Origin: Litomosoides sigmodontis | Taxonomy: Eukaryota; Nematoda; Chromadorea; Rhabditida; Onchocercidae | DNA: 64,000 nt | Direction of reading: 5' to 3' | NCBI GenBank assembly: GCA_963070105.1 | Contig: OY718808.1 | Span: 1,868,238 to 1,932,237, forward strand | In this document: piece after piece, positions 52,162-64,000 of the stretch | Layout: every line of letters begins with the position of its first letter | Position numbering within the stretch: position 1 is the stretch's first letter | Notes under the pieces: model-generated | What the model was told of the DNA's origin: nothing | Databases searched by the model: none | What the model saw: only the letters and a program-made list of their open reading frames with translations | Program-made: the position numbers and the translations under genes

Positions 52162-52378
52162 GTGACGATTTGTGAACGGAGAGGCATGGGTGTATATGTA
52201 TGGATGAATGGATGGGATGGTGGAGATAAAAGTGAAAATCTGGGGAAATAGGTGACCGAATTGCGAATATATTTTCCCTTTCATTTTGCATTTCATTTCG
52301 AAGCGTCGAACTGATTCCAGCAATGACGTCCTTATCGCATCCGTTGCCACATTTCCCCATCAAGGTATGTTATATGTA

Positions 52379-52400
52379 TGTGTGTGTGTGTGTGTGTGCG

Positions 52401-52459
<59 letters not shown>
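52379..52459. repeat. (TG)n microsatellite
   Basis: About 40 TG units with two TGCG interruptions. Confidence 0.97.
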
Positions 52460-52462
<3 letters not shown>

Positions 52463-53381
52463 ATCTATTATCATCTACGGATTTTCTTCACTTTCGCCTA
52501 AACGCTACGCAATCATAACAAAAAGCCTTCCTTTTTCATTAAATTTCAAAATTCACCTAAAAATTTTTGTTATTTTTAAAATATTTAGCCATTTAAAATT
52601 CAAAATTGGCAAAAATTTCGTCATTTTCGGTATTTTTTTCTCACCCTCTCTCTCTTTCTCGCTCTCTCTCTCTCTCTCTCTTATGATAATTAAAATTACG
52701 AATGAGATAGAGTGAATCAAAATTACGGATGGATAGAGGAGGATCGAGTGAAATGTTACAGTGATTGGATGAGATGAATTATTAGTTGTTAATTTATTTA
52801 AATTGAAGAAAAAAAAAACAAAGGACTGCTAAGTAATACTCAGGTGAAGTTTCCATTTGAAATGATTACGAAAGATTAATTTGCAGAGAAATGAAGCAAT
52901 ATTCATTTCAGATATTATTAAGCGAATGATTTATTAGTTGAGAGTAAAGGAAATTTTTGTAGGATGAATTTTCGTGCAGGTATTTTCTTAAGTGTTCATC
53001 TCATACATTGTATTAGTAAATAAAAATATCAAATGGTCAAATTTTATGGAATTACCGGACTTTCTTTTTTTTTTTTTAAATTTACACTGATGCTGTCATT
53101 AAACACTTTCGTTCATTTGTTATGACGATGGCAAAAAAGAAGAGAGAAATATTTCATCAAATTAAATAAAAAGCTATAAGTTGCACTCATTTTTTTCCAA
53201 AATTAAAATTAACTATTGAAATTCAATTGTAGAATTGAACTTTACCTAATAAGTACAGTCAAAACATTCTGTGATTCATTCTTCTTTTCATACCTCTTTT
53301 TGTCTCGTTCAATTTTGAAGCAGCTACAAAAGCTTAGCATTTTTCGTTCGCTCAAGCAATGATTGACGAAGGGTTATGGCT

Positions 53382-53417
53382 GGTGATAACGGTGATAACG
53401 GTGATAACGGTGATAGC
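53382..53417. repeat. 9-bp tandem repeat GGTGATAAC, three copies plus a variant
   Basis: Perfect copies start at 53382, 53391 and 53400, followed by GGTGATAGC at 53409. Confidence 0.93.
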
Positions 53418-54297
53418 AGAAATTATTGTTAGCTTCAAACGTTTCATGAGCGTAGGATGAAGCGTTTAGGTAACAAATGAGAAATTAATTTCTTTTCATA
53501 GCAATTAACGTTGCTCTTTCTTCGTCGGATTAAATTCAATAAAATGTCATTGTAAAAATAGGCAAATGAAAATATCGGAATTTGTAATTCGTGCAGTTTT
53601 ATTGGATTTAATCGTTTTTGGTATAATTAAGGAATTATTTTGTTGCTAAACAGTGGCTATTTGTTCCTTTTTCTTGAATGCATTAAACGCTATTTTTTTT
53701 TAAATTCACTTTTGAAACTTCCTAATTTACACTATTAGCTTTTTAATGTTTACATAGAATTGTGAAACAATAACTTGTGATACTGATGAATGCAGCCATT
53801 CATTCTAATACCATAAAACATTTTCTCATCCATAGATTGAAATAATAACGAATTAAAAATAAATTTTTTTTTTTGCATCATTCATTGCAAACGCTAAATG
53901 AGAGGAGGGAGAAGAATAGTTAAATATTTACAAATAAATTTTGTTCAAAGTTTAGAAAATTTCTATGCAAGAAACACTTCGTGTGAACAATCTATTCATA
54001 ACTAATTTGAACAAAAAAATTTTTAATTTTCAAAATTTGTCATATGAGACTTCAATTAACAACACTAATTGCTTATTCATATCACATTACCTATTCAACT
54101 TCTTAGCTCAACCATTTTTATCACTGTTTTGTAGCAATCTCTTCTCAACAACAGTTAACACATCGATATCTTTAAAACTATTTTCATAAAATATATAGCA
54201 CACTTATCATTTAGCTAACTTATCATATTTTCTTCACTGATAATTTAATTACAATTTTCAGAGTTTCCTGCCGTACGATCTATCAACATACAGTACG

Positions 54298-56963
54298 ATG
54301 CCACATCTGTCGCATACCTCTTTGATGAGTCCATTGGTCAATCCATTCATACCTTCAAATATTCTCAACTTATTTCAAGAAGATACGAAACAATCCGTCG
54401 GAAAAGCATCATCATCATCATCCTCATCATCATCGTCATCATCATCAGCATCATCAACATCATCATCATCATCAACAACAACATCATCATCATCATCATC
54501 TGTACCTGCCTTACGACCATTTCGCATTTACGATCCAACTGATCAAATTACCGCTCCTTCTATGCCTCCTACAGCCGATTTTAATCATTTAAGAAACGAT
54601 AAATCTAGCAACGAACAATCTCCCTCTACACAGGTCATCCAATATAGCACTGGTTGCTTTCTTCCATTTCCATAGCTCTGTTGAAATATTTAAAAATTAA
54701 ACTAAAATTTAATTGTGGCATTAAACGGAATTTTTAATTATACTTTTCAAACAGCAGTTTTTAATATAATTATAGTAGAATTTGCTAAATTTATTTTTAA
54801 TTTAAATGTTAAAATTTTGCGAGCAATTGCTTGCACTATTTCACTTGCAGTTTTAGCAAGCAAAACGTTGTTCACTTACACTTTTCCGATATTTGTTTAT
54901 GGTCAGAAAATTAATTTAGAAATTGCAAATTATCAAATGTTTTCGAATTTTTTCTTCTTATTCTTCTCACTGTGTACATCAAAAATTTTCCATCAAAATT
55001 TGCTTAATCACTTGAAGTAAGTCATTCACGGAAAGAGTGGAAAACCGAGTTAAACTTTTGCTACAATTTTCCTAGCAACAGCTAGTCACTAAAAAAAACT
55101 AGCTGATAATTGATAACGATGAAATATGTGGGTGAATTATTGAACATTTATCCGTTTTCATTTCAAAAGTCTCATAAATGCATACCATCTAAGATTATCA
55201 CTAAACTGATGAACACTGATCGTACTTTTAAATGCAAACACTGTGATTTTTGGCATTTAAATTAAATAATTTCCAAACTTAAATTCGTCCACAATTGAGC
55301 TGCAAAGGAAGAGATAGTAAATTGTGAAAGAAAAGGAACATAAATGATTAAACTTTTTATTATGTCTTCTTAGATTTCAAATTTTAAATGAAAATCCGAA
55401 AGCCTAAAATGTATGAGGATGAGTTGGGAAAACGAAATTGTGCATATTGGTGTCAGTGGGTCAATCCCTGTCATCGTGCGCCATTCATTCTTCCTGAATT
55501 TTGAATTTCATTCAAACCATCTCCTCTCCCTCAATGTATCCTCATCTCCTCCACTCATTTTCAAAAATTAGCCCTCATTAATCGAATCAAAGATGATTTC
55601 AATCAGTTCAGTTTTCACCCGAAAAATAATACAATTAATTATCATCACTCAGTTTAAAAATCTTACATTAAATGAATACAGAGTTTGCCGTTTTTTTTTC
55701 TTTTTTTTTTCTGTTTAAATTCATCCAAATGTTCTATATTTGGACGAATTAATTTCATTCAAATCTCTTTCTTTTCCCGTCTCTCTGTCTCTCCCTCTAT
55801 CTTGCACTTTTTTCGTCCCTTTTCTTCCTTTATGTTCAACCTCATTTGTGGTAAATTTTGAGGGCAAAATTGAATGATGAAAATTTTTTGAAAGGAAAAA
55901 GTGAAAGAAACTTCAAATTTCGTTAATTAATTACAAAATAGAAGGTCAGTTTTTATTTTTTTTTATAGTAAGTGAATTTATGATGAATGATCAATGGAAT
56001 AGGTAGCAGTTAAAATGAATTCTTGAAGGGAGCACTTTTTGGTGTAAAATTTCAGGATGCATGCTGTTCCGAGCGAACCAACAAATAGCATTCATTACTT
56101 CAATTTTAGGTTACTTCATCAACTTCTGATATCGACGTGATATCGGCACAACGTAAGGTGATTGTTCGTAATGAGACAGTGCGTAAGAAGAAAGAATTGG
56201 TGAAAGATGAAGCATACTGGGAACGACGTAGGAAAAATAATGATGCCGCTAAACGAAGCCGAGATTCCAGACGGCAAAAGGTTTACTATTCTTTGAGGCA
56301 AAAGAATGATCACTTCATTTCTTTTTTTTACAATTTTTTCAGCTAATTTCATCTTTTTGATAACATTGATTTTAATTAAATTCTTTTTTCACATATTATC
56401 ATCGCTCATTGAAATCTTGAAACTTGTTGGTTCTGTTAGCAAGGGGAATTCTTTCCCACAAAGTCCGAGTGGTTCTCAGATAAAGGATTAATTCAAAAAT
56501 AAAGAGTACGTGAAGTGAAAGTGAAAGTATACCTGTAATGACAGGTATGATAGCACTTAGTAATATCAATTAATGATGAAAATATACTAAAATGTTGGTT
56601 TTTTTCTTTTAAATTAACCTTTCGAATATTCATTACTTCGATGGAAACACTACTGTCACATCAAGCAGTGTTGTAAATCTGAATTAATTTCATCAATTTC
56701 AATTCAGGAAGATGAAATGACACTTCGAGCAGCAATGCTTGAGCAAGAAAATATTCGTCTACGGCTGGAAGTGGAACACTTACGTGCCGAAGTTGATCGA
56801 CTTCGAGTGTTGGTCTTATCGCCAACTATTTTACCCACACCACAAGCAATAATTTCACCTCCTACAACAACTGTCTTACATGCACCTCAGTTACGACAAC
56901 AACAACAACAACAGCAACAACAACAACAACAACAACAGCAACAACAACAACAACAACAACAGC

Positions 56964-56997
<34 letters not shown>

Positions 56998-57058
56998 GCA
57001 ATCTTCCGCTGTAGCATCCTTGTTTGCTTTATCATCAACAGCTATCACTAGCCAGTGA
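54298..57058 (+). CDS. CES-2/PAR-type bZIP transcription factor
   Basis: Three exons, 285 aa from the first Met: 54298-54633, 56110-56280, 56708-57058. The first exon starts at a TTTCAG acceptor (54261) and is open from there, so either it is trans-spliced with a 36-nt leader or further 5' exons exist. N-terminal half: Ser-rich tract (about residues 37-70) and the proline-containing RPFRIYDPTDQ region. Basic region at about 146-169, YWERRRKNNDAAKRSRDSRR, has the N-x-x-A-A-x-x-S-R core and the RRKNN lead-in typical of PAR/CES-2/NFIL3 proteins. The leucine zipper at about 170-205 (LRAAMLEQENIRLRLEVEHL) allows homo- or heterodimers. After it comes a 35-Gln tract (233-267), then an Ala/Ser-rich tail. 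C. elegans CES-2 and ATF-2 belong to this class and control cell fate; orthology to either is not decided here. Confidence 0.9.
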
Positions 57059-59273
57059 TAGTGATAGCGCACAGAAACAATAATACTATTTTAATACTAA
57101 ACACAATTATGTATCATCAAGTAACACCTACGTTGCTTGATAGGTTGTACTCGAAATGGTATACATAGAGACTTCGCAAAAGATTTTTACTCGCATTGAA
57201 ATTGTTTGGTACTACCTACCCATCTATCTTATCTACCTGTCTACTTAACTATTTTGGCGCTGAAATTTCACCAATATGTTTTGCATGAGCGCTAAGCTAG
57301 ATATGCTGTTTGTTGAAGCTATTATGACATTTATGATGCTATCGAGAAAAAACCGAATCCCAATGTTTCAGGATTGTTAAAGTCCAGTAACTTGAATATC
57401 AATCTTTTCCACTTCCAAAACACAAAGCTCCCATATCCTTTTCTTTCTTATCAAGCAATAAGCAAGTGAACTCAAATTTTTCATAGTTTTATGAAAAAGT
57501 TGATTAAAAAAGTTCTAAAATTTAAAATTGGAACATATTTTTTTGACTGAGCAATAGGTAGTGAACAATTCACATTCTTCATGATAGCTAGTAGAAGATT
57601 GATCTTACAATATCAATCATTACTACAGCTCGAGAGTTCATGATCTTGAGCCTGTAAGTTATATGCAATCATACTTACCAAATTAATTACTAATATTTCA
57701 ATAATTTCTACTTTTCACAGTGAGACTACTTTTTACAGAAATGAACCATAAGTATGGTAATCGCTTTCTGCTGTTTTACTGTGTCATTTTTGTTCACCTC
57801 TCTCATTTGAGCTTAATCAAAATTATTTAGCTAACTTCTTCAATTTGTAAATTTTAAAATCTAATTAATTTTATTTATATCCATTAGAATCACATGATTT
57901 TTTTGGCACTAATTTCAGTTCCTTTGAACATTTTTTAAAGCTATTATTCCTTTTGAGTTTCCTTTTACACGTAAATAAGGTGCAGTACAGCTTAATTTAT
58001 GTAAATTCTCAGGCCTGTGCAATAATAATAAACTAAAAACAATAACTTTTATATATTTGAAACACAACGAATTTTGTTGCATACAATGTTTGTAACACAA
58101 TGAAATACAACAAGTATGATAGAGAAATGATGAATAAATGAGAATTAATGTATCTGTTGTACGAGTAAATCGTCAGTCCTCTAATAAATTGGAACAATTT
58201 AATTTTGATTATTCAAAAACTGATGACACTTAAGCAAACGATTAAATATTTTTTTTCACAAAAAATTCACAAGTTAAATTTAAGCGATGAATGCAATATA
58301 ATTTTGAAAATCGAAATTTGTCAGTCAATAGAAGAATAATAAAAAGAACAATTTCTTGTGTGCGAAAAAGATTGTTATCCAAAAATTAAATGCATCATAA
58401 ATGAAGCTGTCAGAATTTTGCTTACTGAACTACCTGGGAGGACTGTCGATAAAACAGTGAGTGAAGATTAAATGGAAATGCAAAATAATACACAGAAACA
58501 TCACAAGAAAAAACTTTCAAAAATCAACTATTAACCCGGAATATATGAAAATTAAATTTCGTCAACTGTCCTTCAAAGCAGCTTGAATTCATTTTTTTTT
58601 TCTTTTGAAACAGAATTCACACCGATATAAGATTATGCATTGTCATTCATCAGACCTCAAAAGTTTTTTAAAGATTTTAAAATTTAAGAAAAGTTTATTT
58701 AAAAAAAAGTTTGTTTTAAATTTATACTAAATAATTTTTATGCTCTCATTTTGAAAGAGAAAGCAATTACAAAAAAAAAAAACTATGTTTTCAAAAATGG
58801 GTTGGAAACAAATCACTCAAATCTTCAATCATTTCTAAATGAAGACTGAAGGGGGAAACAAACAAAATCCATCCCTTCCAATTTTGTCCCCAAAATAATA
58901 GTTGCGTACGACTATTCTAAAACTGGTTGATAAATGAAATACTTCGTTAATCTTAGTGGTTTCGATGGCTATCGTAAGCCTAAACACGAAAGATTAACAT
59001 ATTCCACCTTGAAATATTTGCATGAAACAAAAAGAAATAGGAATGAGTGAAACAGAAATTGAAAGAGAGAAATAGATAGAGCCAGAATGGAAAGCGGTAA
59101 AATTGTAATGCATTGATTTTTTTTTTGCTTTTTGGAATGTATGGAAGAGATTATGGGTACAACACAACATCACTTAGAACAAAAAACATTACACAAATAA
59201 AAATTACTGGAAAAAAAGATGTTTTCCCCAAAATTAAAAAGGTTTGAAAAAAAAAAGTTTCCATTTATACTTC
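57059..59273. other. Intergenic between the bZIP and Tudor genes
   Basis: AT-rich; no exon, RNA gene or notable repeat recognised. The two genes converge here (3' to 3'). Confidence 0.5.
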
Positions 59274-62200
59274 CTACTCCACTTCCACAACGCACACACC
59301 ATCCGTACGCTGCTTGCGAAAATTCAGATAGAAACTCCATCGACTGCAACTAACCGATAATTTCATCTTCGTAACATCATCTTCCGATAAACATGAAGCC
59401 GGTTTTTCCTCATAGACGTTTAGAATACATGGAATAGCCATTCCTGGATGAGTAATTGTTGTACTATCCTTAAAAAAGCGTTTCTTTTAGCAAAAAAAAA
59501 TTTTTTTAATCACTTTTTCCTTTTTCCCTTTTATATTTGCCAGCAATATGAAGAAAACCATTGTTTTTTTTTTAAATCTTAAATTCATCATTTGAACCGT
59601 CAATAATTTTGTAATACAAAAATTTCAAGTTTTTAAAAATTTGAAGTCATTAATAGGAACATATTGGGAAAGGGAAGTATTGTTGTGTGATTTTAAAAAG
59701 GCAATGATAGTACCTGATCAGCAATTGACGAAAGTGCATTCTGTTCAACCCATTCATAATTACCATAATCAATGTAAAATACTTCAACAAGATTTCCACA
59801 TATTGCTGTTATTACTGCACGAAATTTTGCATCGAAACGCTCACAGTATGCGACACATAATGTACCAATGACCTATATGAAAAAAAATTACTAATAAATA
59901 ATTGAAATAATGCAGTTTAAGCATTTTCAAGTACCATTACTCAATTCGAACAGTTAAGTAATCAATCATTTGAGTCATTTAAATGATCAATTCAAGTTAA
60001 TTCTATTATCACTTAATTGATCCTCTTTTGTTCTATAACGACTACATCAATCATATTAAATACTGATAACATGACTAATATAACATCAAAATAGTACAAT
60101 AATAAACTGAAAATGATAAAATAAAGTGATAGCAATGAGTCGAAAAATGACATAAATTACTTCACGATTATTTTTGCAGTTAAATTTTCAATTATATTAG
60201 CAGAATTTGCAAAGGTGTCAATTTACTGCCGTTGTCATTAAACACTTTTAAGTATTCCATTCAAATCCATTACTATTTCTGTATCAGGAAGTGGAATATT
60301 GGCAACCAAAGAATCCAAATGCATTTCCAAAATTCGTTGGCACTCAGTCGATTGTATCTGCACAAAGAACAATGGCCATAATGATGATGCAATATCTTCG
60401 TCTGATCGTGAAACTATATAAAGTTGGCCAAATTCGACGTTCATATGGGAAAAGAAAGCCTAAAATTTCTTAGATCCTCCATTCAATGAATCGTTTCAAT
60501 GACTATGCAAAAATATCATGTAGGAATATGTTTTAAAAAAGCTGTTAAAATTCAAAACTAAATTAATAATCGTAAAATTTTTACTTTTTGGTCTAAAACG
60601 AACTTAAAATAGCATCAAAGTAAATTAGCCATTAAAATAACCTTGTATTTAAGTACCAATCTCTGTATGAATTCCCCATTTTCATCATCATCAGATACCA
60701 ATTTAATGTCGTGATCTAGATTTGCGCTATTTTTTATCTAAAAAAAATGACGCCATTTGATCAAAAGCAGAATTATATGAATTTGGATAATTCAATAATT
60801 TGACATGAACGCTTTGCAGTTTTTTCGTTTAAATTACATTCAACATTTTCTACAAAACAAATATATCAGATTATAACATATCATAATGCTATAATACTGA
60901 CCAATATTTCACTTTCATTTATCTTATCGCCGATAACGATAATTCTAAGAAAAAGCTTTTCAGAGAATTTTGAACGTCGTCAAATTTCCATCCCTTCATA
61001 TATCAATATAAAATGTGAAATTAAATTATTTCGTTATATGTAAGTTTCACTACTTCACACTCTACTCTTTAGAAATGTTAGAATAAAAGATTTTCACACT
61101 TGAATCACCTGTTTAGCATCTTCTTCAGAATCGCAATTTGCCGTTATATAATTCAATTCATCGTCAGATGACTCGTCGCTGGTGTACAGTATCATTCCTT
61201 TCTCATTACGTGGTTTATCCGTTGCTCTCTTTTTCTAGGAATTAAATGATTTATTTGAGCCATTTACCAGATGCACACCAGTAAACAATATACATAATAT
61301 TTTGCTTTATTTTCATAAATAAGTTCAGAACTTTAGCAATTCATGCATAAATCAACATCAGTAATTGATCTAAATTGCACCTATACAAATAATAAGCCTG
61401 AAAAGGAGTCATTTTTGTAACTTCTATTCTCGTCAGTACCATTTCACTTTTGGGTGAAAGTAGTTATGACACAAAAATTCCTTAAATGTGGTAGTCGTTT
61501 TTAAGAAATTGCTTAATCACTCATAACAACACATTTTTAGCGATGATATGAATGTATGACATATCATGTTTTAACAACATTTTGTAAATATAACACTTCA
61601 GCTCTCTCTATATCAATTAAATTCTAGATATGTCTGCACAGTATACTGGATAGCGATAAGTTTATATAAAAACTGGAAAAAAAAGGCGTAAATAGTTTGT
61701 AAAAAATTTTTTCTTAAATAAAAATATTATTGCATACCTGTCCTGCTATCATTTCCTGAGTCGAAAACAAAACATTTGGCGGTGTCGATTGGCAGTACCT
61801 TGTTAAATGGCCAACTTTTCCACAAATCCAACAAGATGCCGCCGCATTCTCAAAAAAGTATTCCAAAGTTTCCTAGTTGTAAATGAAAATAAATATTTTT
61901 ATCTGTATAAATCACAAATCCAATGAAATATAGACCGACATTACTTCATCTTGCATATTATAGGAAATTTTGCCAGGCGCTAGACCAACACCGCTAGAAT
62001 TATTCGCCGGTTCATTATCAACATTTGCGTATGATATGAGACCATCTTTCCTCACTAAAGGAATGCCGTTTGTTATTAGTTTCAATCAAGCGAAAAATAA
62101 TTAATTATTAAGAATATATTAGAAATGACAAAATAGTTATCCAAATCAGAAATTCATACGTCCAAACGGCAGATAAAAATGAATGCCAAAATAAATCAAT

Positions 62201-63812
62201 AATTAAGAAATAATTTGAAAGTAATGTAGAAAAACGAAAACAGCCGAGTATACCCTGAACTGAAGGGATCATTGCTGAACTTAACTTATGATTTATCACC
62301 ATTATCTCACGTTCTGCTCCCTAAAAAAGCAAAAGTAATTCTTAGCATACGTTCAAATACTTTAAATTGTCGAATGCCTTTTTTTTTTTTTAATTCTAAG
62401 GACTAGGAAGACAACCACATTAGAGGTACGACTGAGAGGAAATAGCCTAAGAATGTGTAGTGAGAGGTTCTAAAGAAATTGTAAAACAAATTATTTCATA
62501 ACGATTTCAATAAACAACTCTGGAACACTAACTATGTTGGGCAGATTCAAAAGCATTAATTTTAGGAGATTCGATATAGCAGAAAGCTAATACAGACAAG
62601 GCCAAGAATCCGCACAGATTAAACATCAGGAATGCTCATATACTGAAGGTCAGGAAGCTTCATATAAAATCCTTACCACGAAAGGCGTAGGAGTTCGATC
62701 AGGTTGACTTGACGGAAAGGATGAAAGTGGTGGATGTAACTGATGTTGTGTATCATTTTTAATCGATAATTGAAAGTCTAAATAAAGAGATAGCTAAATT
62801 TTTGGCGAATTCATTGGGTCTTCATAATTTCTGCACTTTTACAAACAAGGCAAAAAAAAACTTTAAATTGTCACATTAGAATATTAAATTGACCAATTAA
62901 TACGTTGAATTATCTTAAACATCTTCGGGCGAACATAAATGATTATTTGCAATAATGCTTAACAAATCGCCACACAAAAAACATTATGATACTGCAACTT
63001 TAAATTAGAATATAAATCGGCAATAGAAAAAAGTGCACTAAAGAATAAAGTTTAGTTCTGAATTTTTTTTTTTTGTTTTCAGAAATTCCTCCGTTACTAC
63101 AACTGTTGTTTTATTTGCAGCCCTCAATTCTTTGATTTGTTCCATTTGTCCATTGCGTTGTACAAGTTGTAAAACAAGTCGTCAAATTCTAGTCGTTAAC
63201 TAACTGCGTTTTTTTAAGACATGAATTACATTCTTGTCGCGCTTACTTCTTACTTCATACTCACTTGTGAGATTTGTTCACTCACCATTATTGGGAGAGT
63301 TGGATCGTGATGACAGTTGACTATCCACATTTGAAGGTGTATTATAATGCTGCATTATAAGTTACAATCATTATCGAACGTTGTAGAAGATGTAATCAAA
63401 TTGGAAAAAAAGAGTTTTGTATCCGCCAAAACTATTGCAATAATTTCCACAAATAAATTAAACATTTTGTGATATTTAACGAATTTTGGATGAAACATAG
63501 TGACTACCTTGAATGATGTATTGGCAGAAGCCGTAGAGGTACCATGAAGTTTTTTTGGTGATGCGAACGTCAATGTTTTAAAAGATGTAGCATTAAGATT
63601 TGACGTTGTTGAATGTTTGATAACAGTGTTATTTGAGGTGAAAAAACAACGTTGTTTAGTTTCCATATAAGCACCACAAAAGCAACATGATCTTAGTGCT
63701 TGATTTTCATGATTAATGCGTTGTGAGCATGTCGTGCATCGTGGTATCACTGATCGTAGAGAAAGTGGTTTTTGATAAACTTTTTGAGTAAAATCGATAG
63801 TAGGACGTTGAA
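59274..63812 (-). CDS. Tudor-domain protein with CCHC zinc knuckle (5' end unresolved)
   Basis: Eleven exons in agreeing phase, at least 524 aa: 63812-63508, 63349-63286, 62777-62677, 62320-62254, 62054-61945, 61872-61738, 61234-61109, 60737-60642, 60459-60244, 59872-59714, 59468-59274. Order of parts: an N-terminal Cys4 motif (RCTTC ... SCCFCG), a Ser/Thr/Pro-rich linker, a CCHC knuckle CWICGKVGHLTRYC (RNA or nucleic-acid binding), an acidic Asp/Glu/Ser-rich linker, a SN-like strand region, then a Tudor core with GTLCVAYCERFDAKFRA and VEVFYIDYGNYEWV. Tudor domains of this type bind methylated Arg/Lys and occur in germline small-RNA factors. The first exon seen enters in phase 1 and has no ATG, so 5' coding sequence is missing, either at about 63856-63880 or beyond the window. 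Which nematode Tudor protein it matches is not clear. Confidence 0.85.
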
Positions 63813-64000
63813 CTACAACATCATAAGGTCAAAAAAATATGGAAAAATGACATACCACGTACGAGTTTAGTCAATTGAGTTATCCTTCAACACTAGGCGA
63901 AAATTGATTTAATCTACCAGCTTTGATGTTGTGTGACCCTTGTCAATATGTGAAGTGTAACTATTAATAAAGCTTTAGTTTTAACCTATAAGACAAATTC
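63813..64000. other. Region 5' of the Tudor gene
   Basis: A short minus-strand stretch ending at a GTATG donor (63855) is open for about eight codons before an in-frame stop and would join the next exon in phase across a 43-nt intron. It has no ATG, so it is not called an exon. Confidence 0.3.

Larger units (their letters stand above)
48903..54261. other. Intergenic between NOP53 and the bZIP gene
   Basis: AT-rich with several microsatellites, listed separately, plus a CT run at about 52645-52681. One protein-like open stretch at 50452-50684 (-) is listed separately. No complete gene recognised. Confidence 0.5.

Noticed and set aside
51796..52350. Poly-Asp and poly-Ile/His frames
   Set aside because: Direct translations of the GAT repeat, open on both strands.
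54406..54500. Ser/Thr-coding CAT/TCA repeat as a non-coding microsatellite
   Set aside because: It lies inside the bZIP coding exon, in frame, and is therefore described there.
1..64000. Mobile elements, CRISPR arrays, rRNA, viral insertions
   Set aside because: No transposase, reverse transcriptase, terminal inverted repeats, spaced direct repeats or rRNA-like sequence was recognised.

Overview
This is a eukaryotic window that looks like the genome of a nematode, probably a parasitic or clade III (Spirurina) type. It is AT-rich, with spliced genes whose introns run from tens of bases to about 2 kb. Several 5' ends begin at a splice-acceptor-like AG just before the ATG with no visible promoter, which fits spliced-leader trans-splicing. 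Intergenic space is long and full of microsatellites. The best matches of the gene set are nematode/animal families (CUL5, FBXO11/DRE-1, CES-2-type bZIP, intracellular lipid-binding protein). The clade call is an inference from style and I cannot name a species. All exon models below were built by hand from reading frame, GT-AG sites, phase and remembered family sequence; every listed exon set sums to a whole number of codons.

Layout. 1-6.7 kb: repeat-rich DNA without a gene I can support. 6.7-7.5 kb (-): small two-exon protein with an N-terminal membrane segment. 9.1-15.4 kb (+): complete 20-exon CUL5 cullin. 15.4-21.2 kb: intergenic. 21.2-24.5 kb (+): a membrane-anchored phospholipase-B-like protein that seems to have lost its catalytic serine, with a 350-bp minisatellite in one intron. 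25.4 kb (+): tRNA-Cys(GCA). 26.5-28.2 kb (-): four-exon fatty-acid-binding protein. 30.4-31.8 kb (-): tentative small gene ending in a Cys-Cys-Asn-Leu (CAAX-like) tail. 31.9-42.6 kb (-): complete FBXO11/DRE-1 F-box protein; its poly(A) signal and the acceptor of the small downstream gene are about 80 bp apart, as in nematode operons. 44.1-45.8 kb (-): two coding exons of an unrecognised gene, head to head with 46.0-48.8 kb (+) NOP53 ribosome-biogenesis factor. 48.8-54.3 kb: intergenic with one orphan reading frame. 54.3-57.1 kb (+): CES-2/PAR-type bZIP factor with poly-Ser and a 35-residue poly-Gln tract. 59.3-63.8 kb (-): Tudor-domain protein with a CCHC knuckle and a Cys4 motif, 5' end unresolved.

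The genes are mostly unrelated housekeeping or developmental loci rather than one system. The clearest thematic link is ubiquitin ligation: CUL5 is a scaffold of CRL5 ligases, and DRE-1 is the substrate receptor of an SCF (CUL1) ligase. I found no transposase, reverse transcriptase, rRNA, CRISPR array or viral gene.
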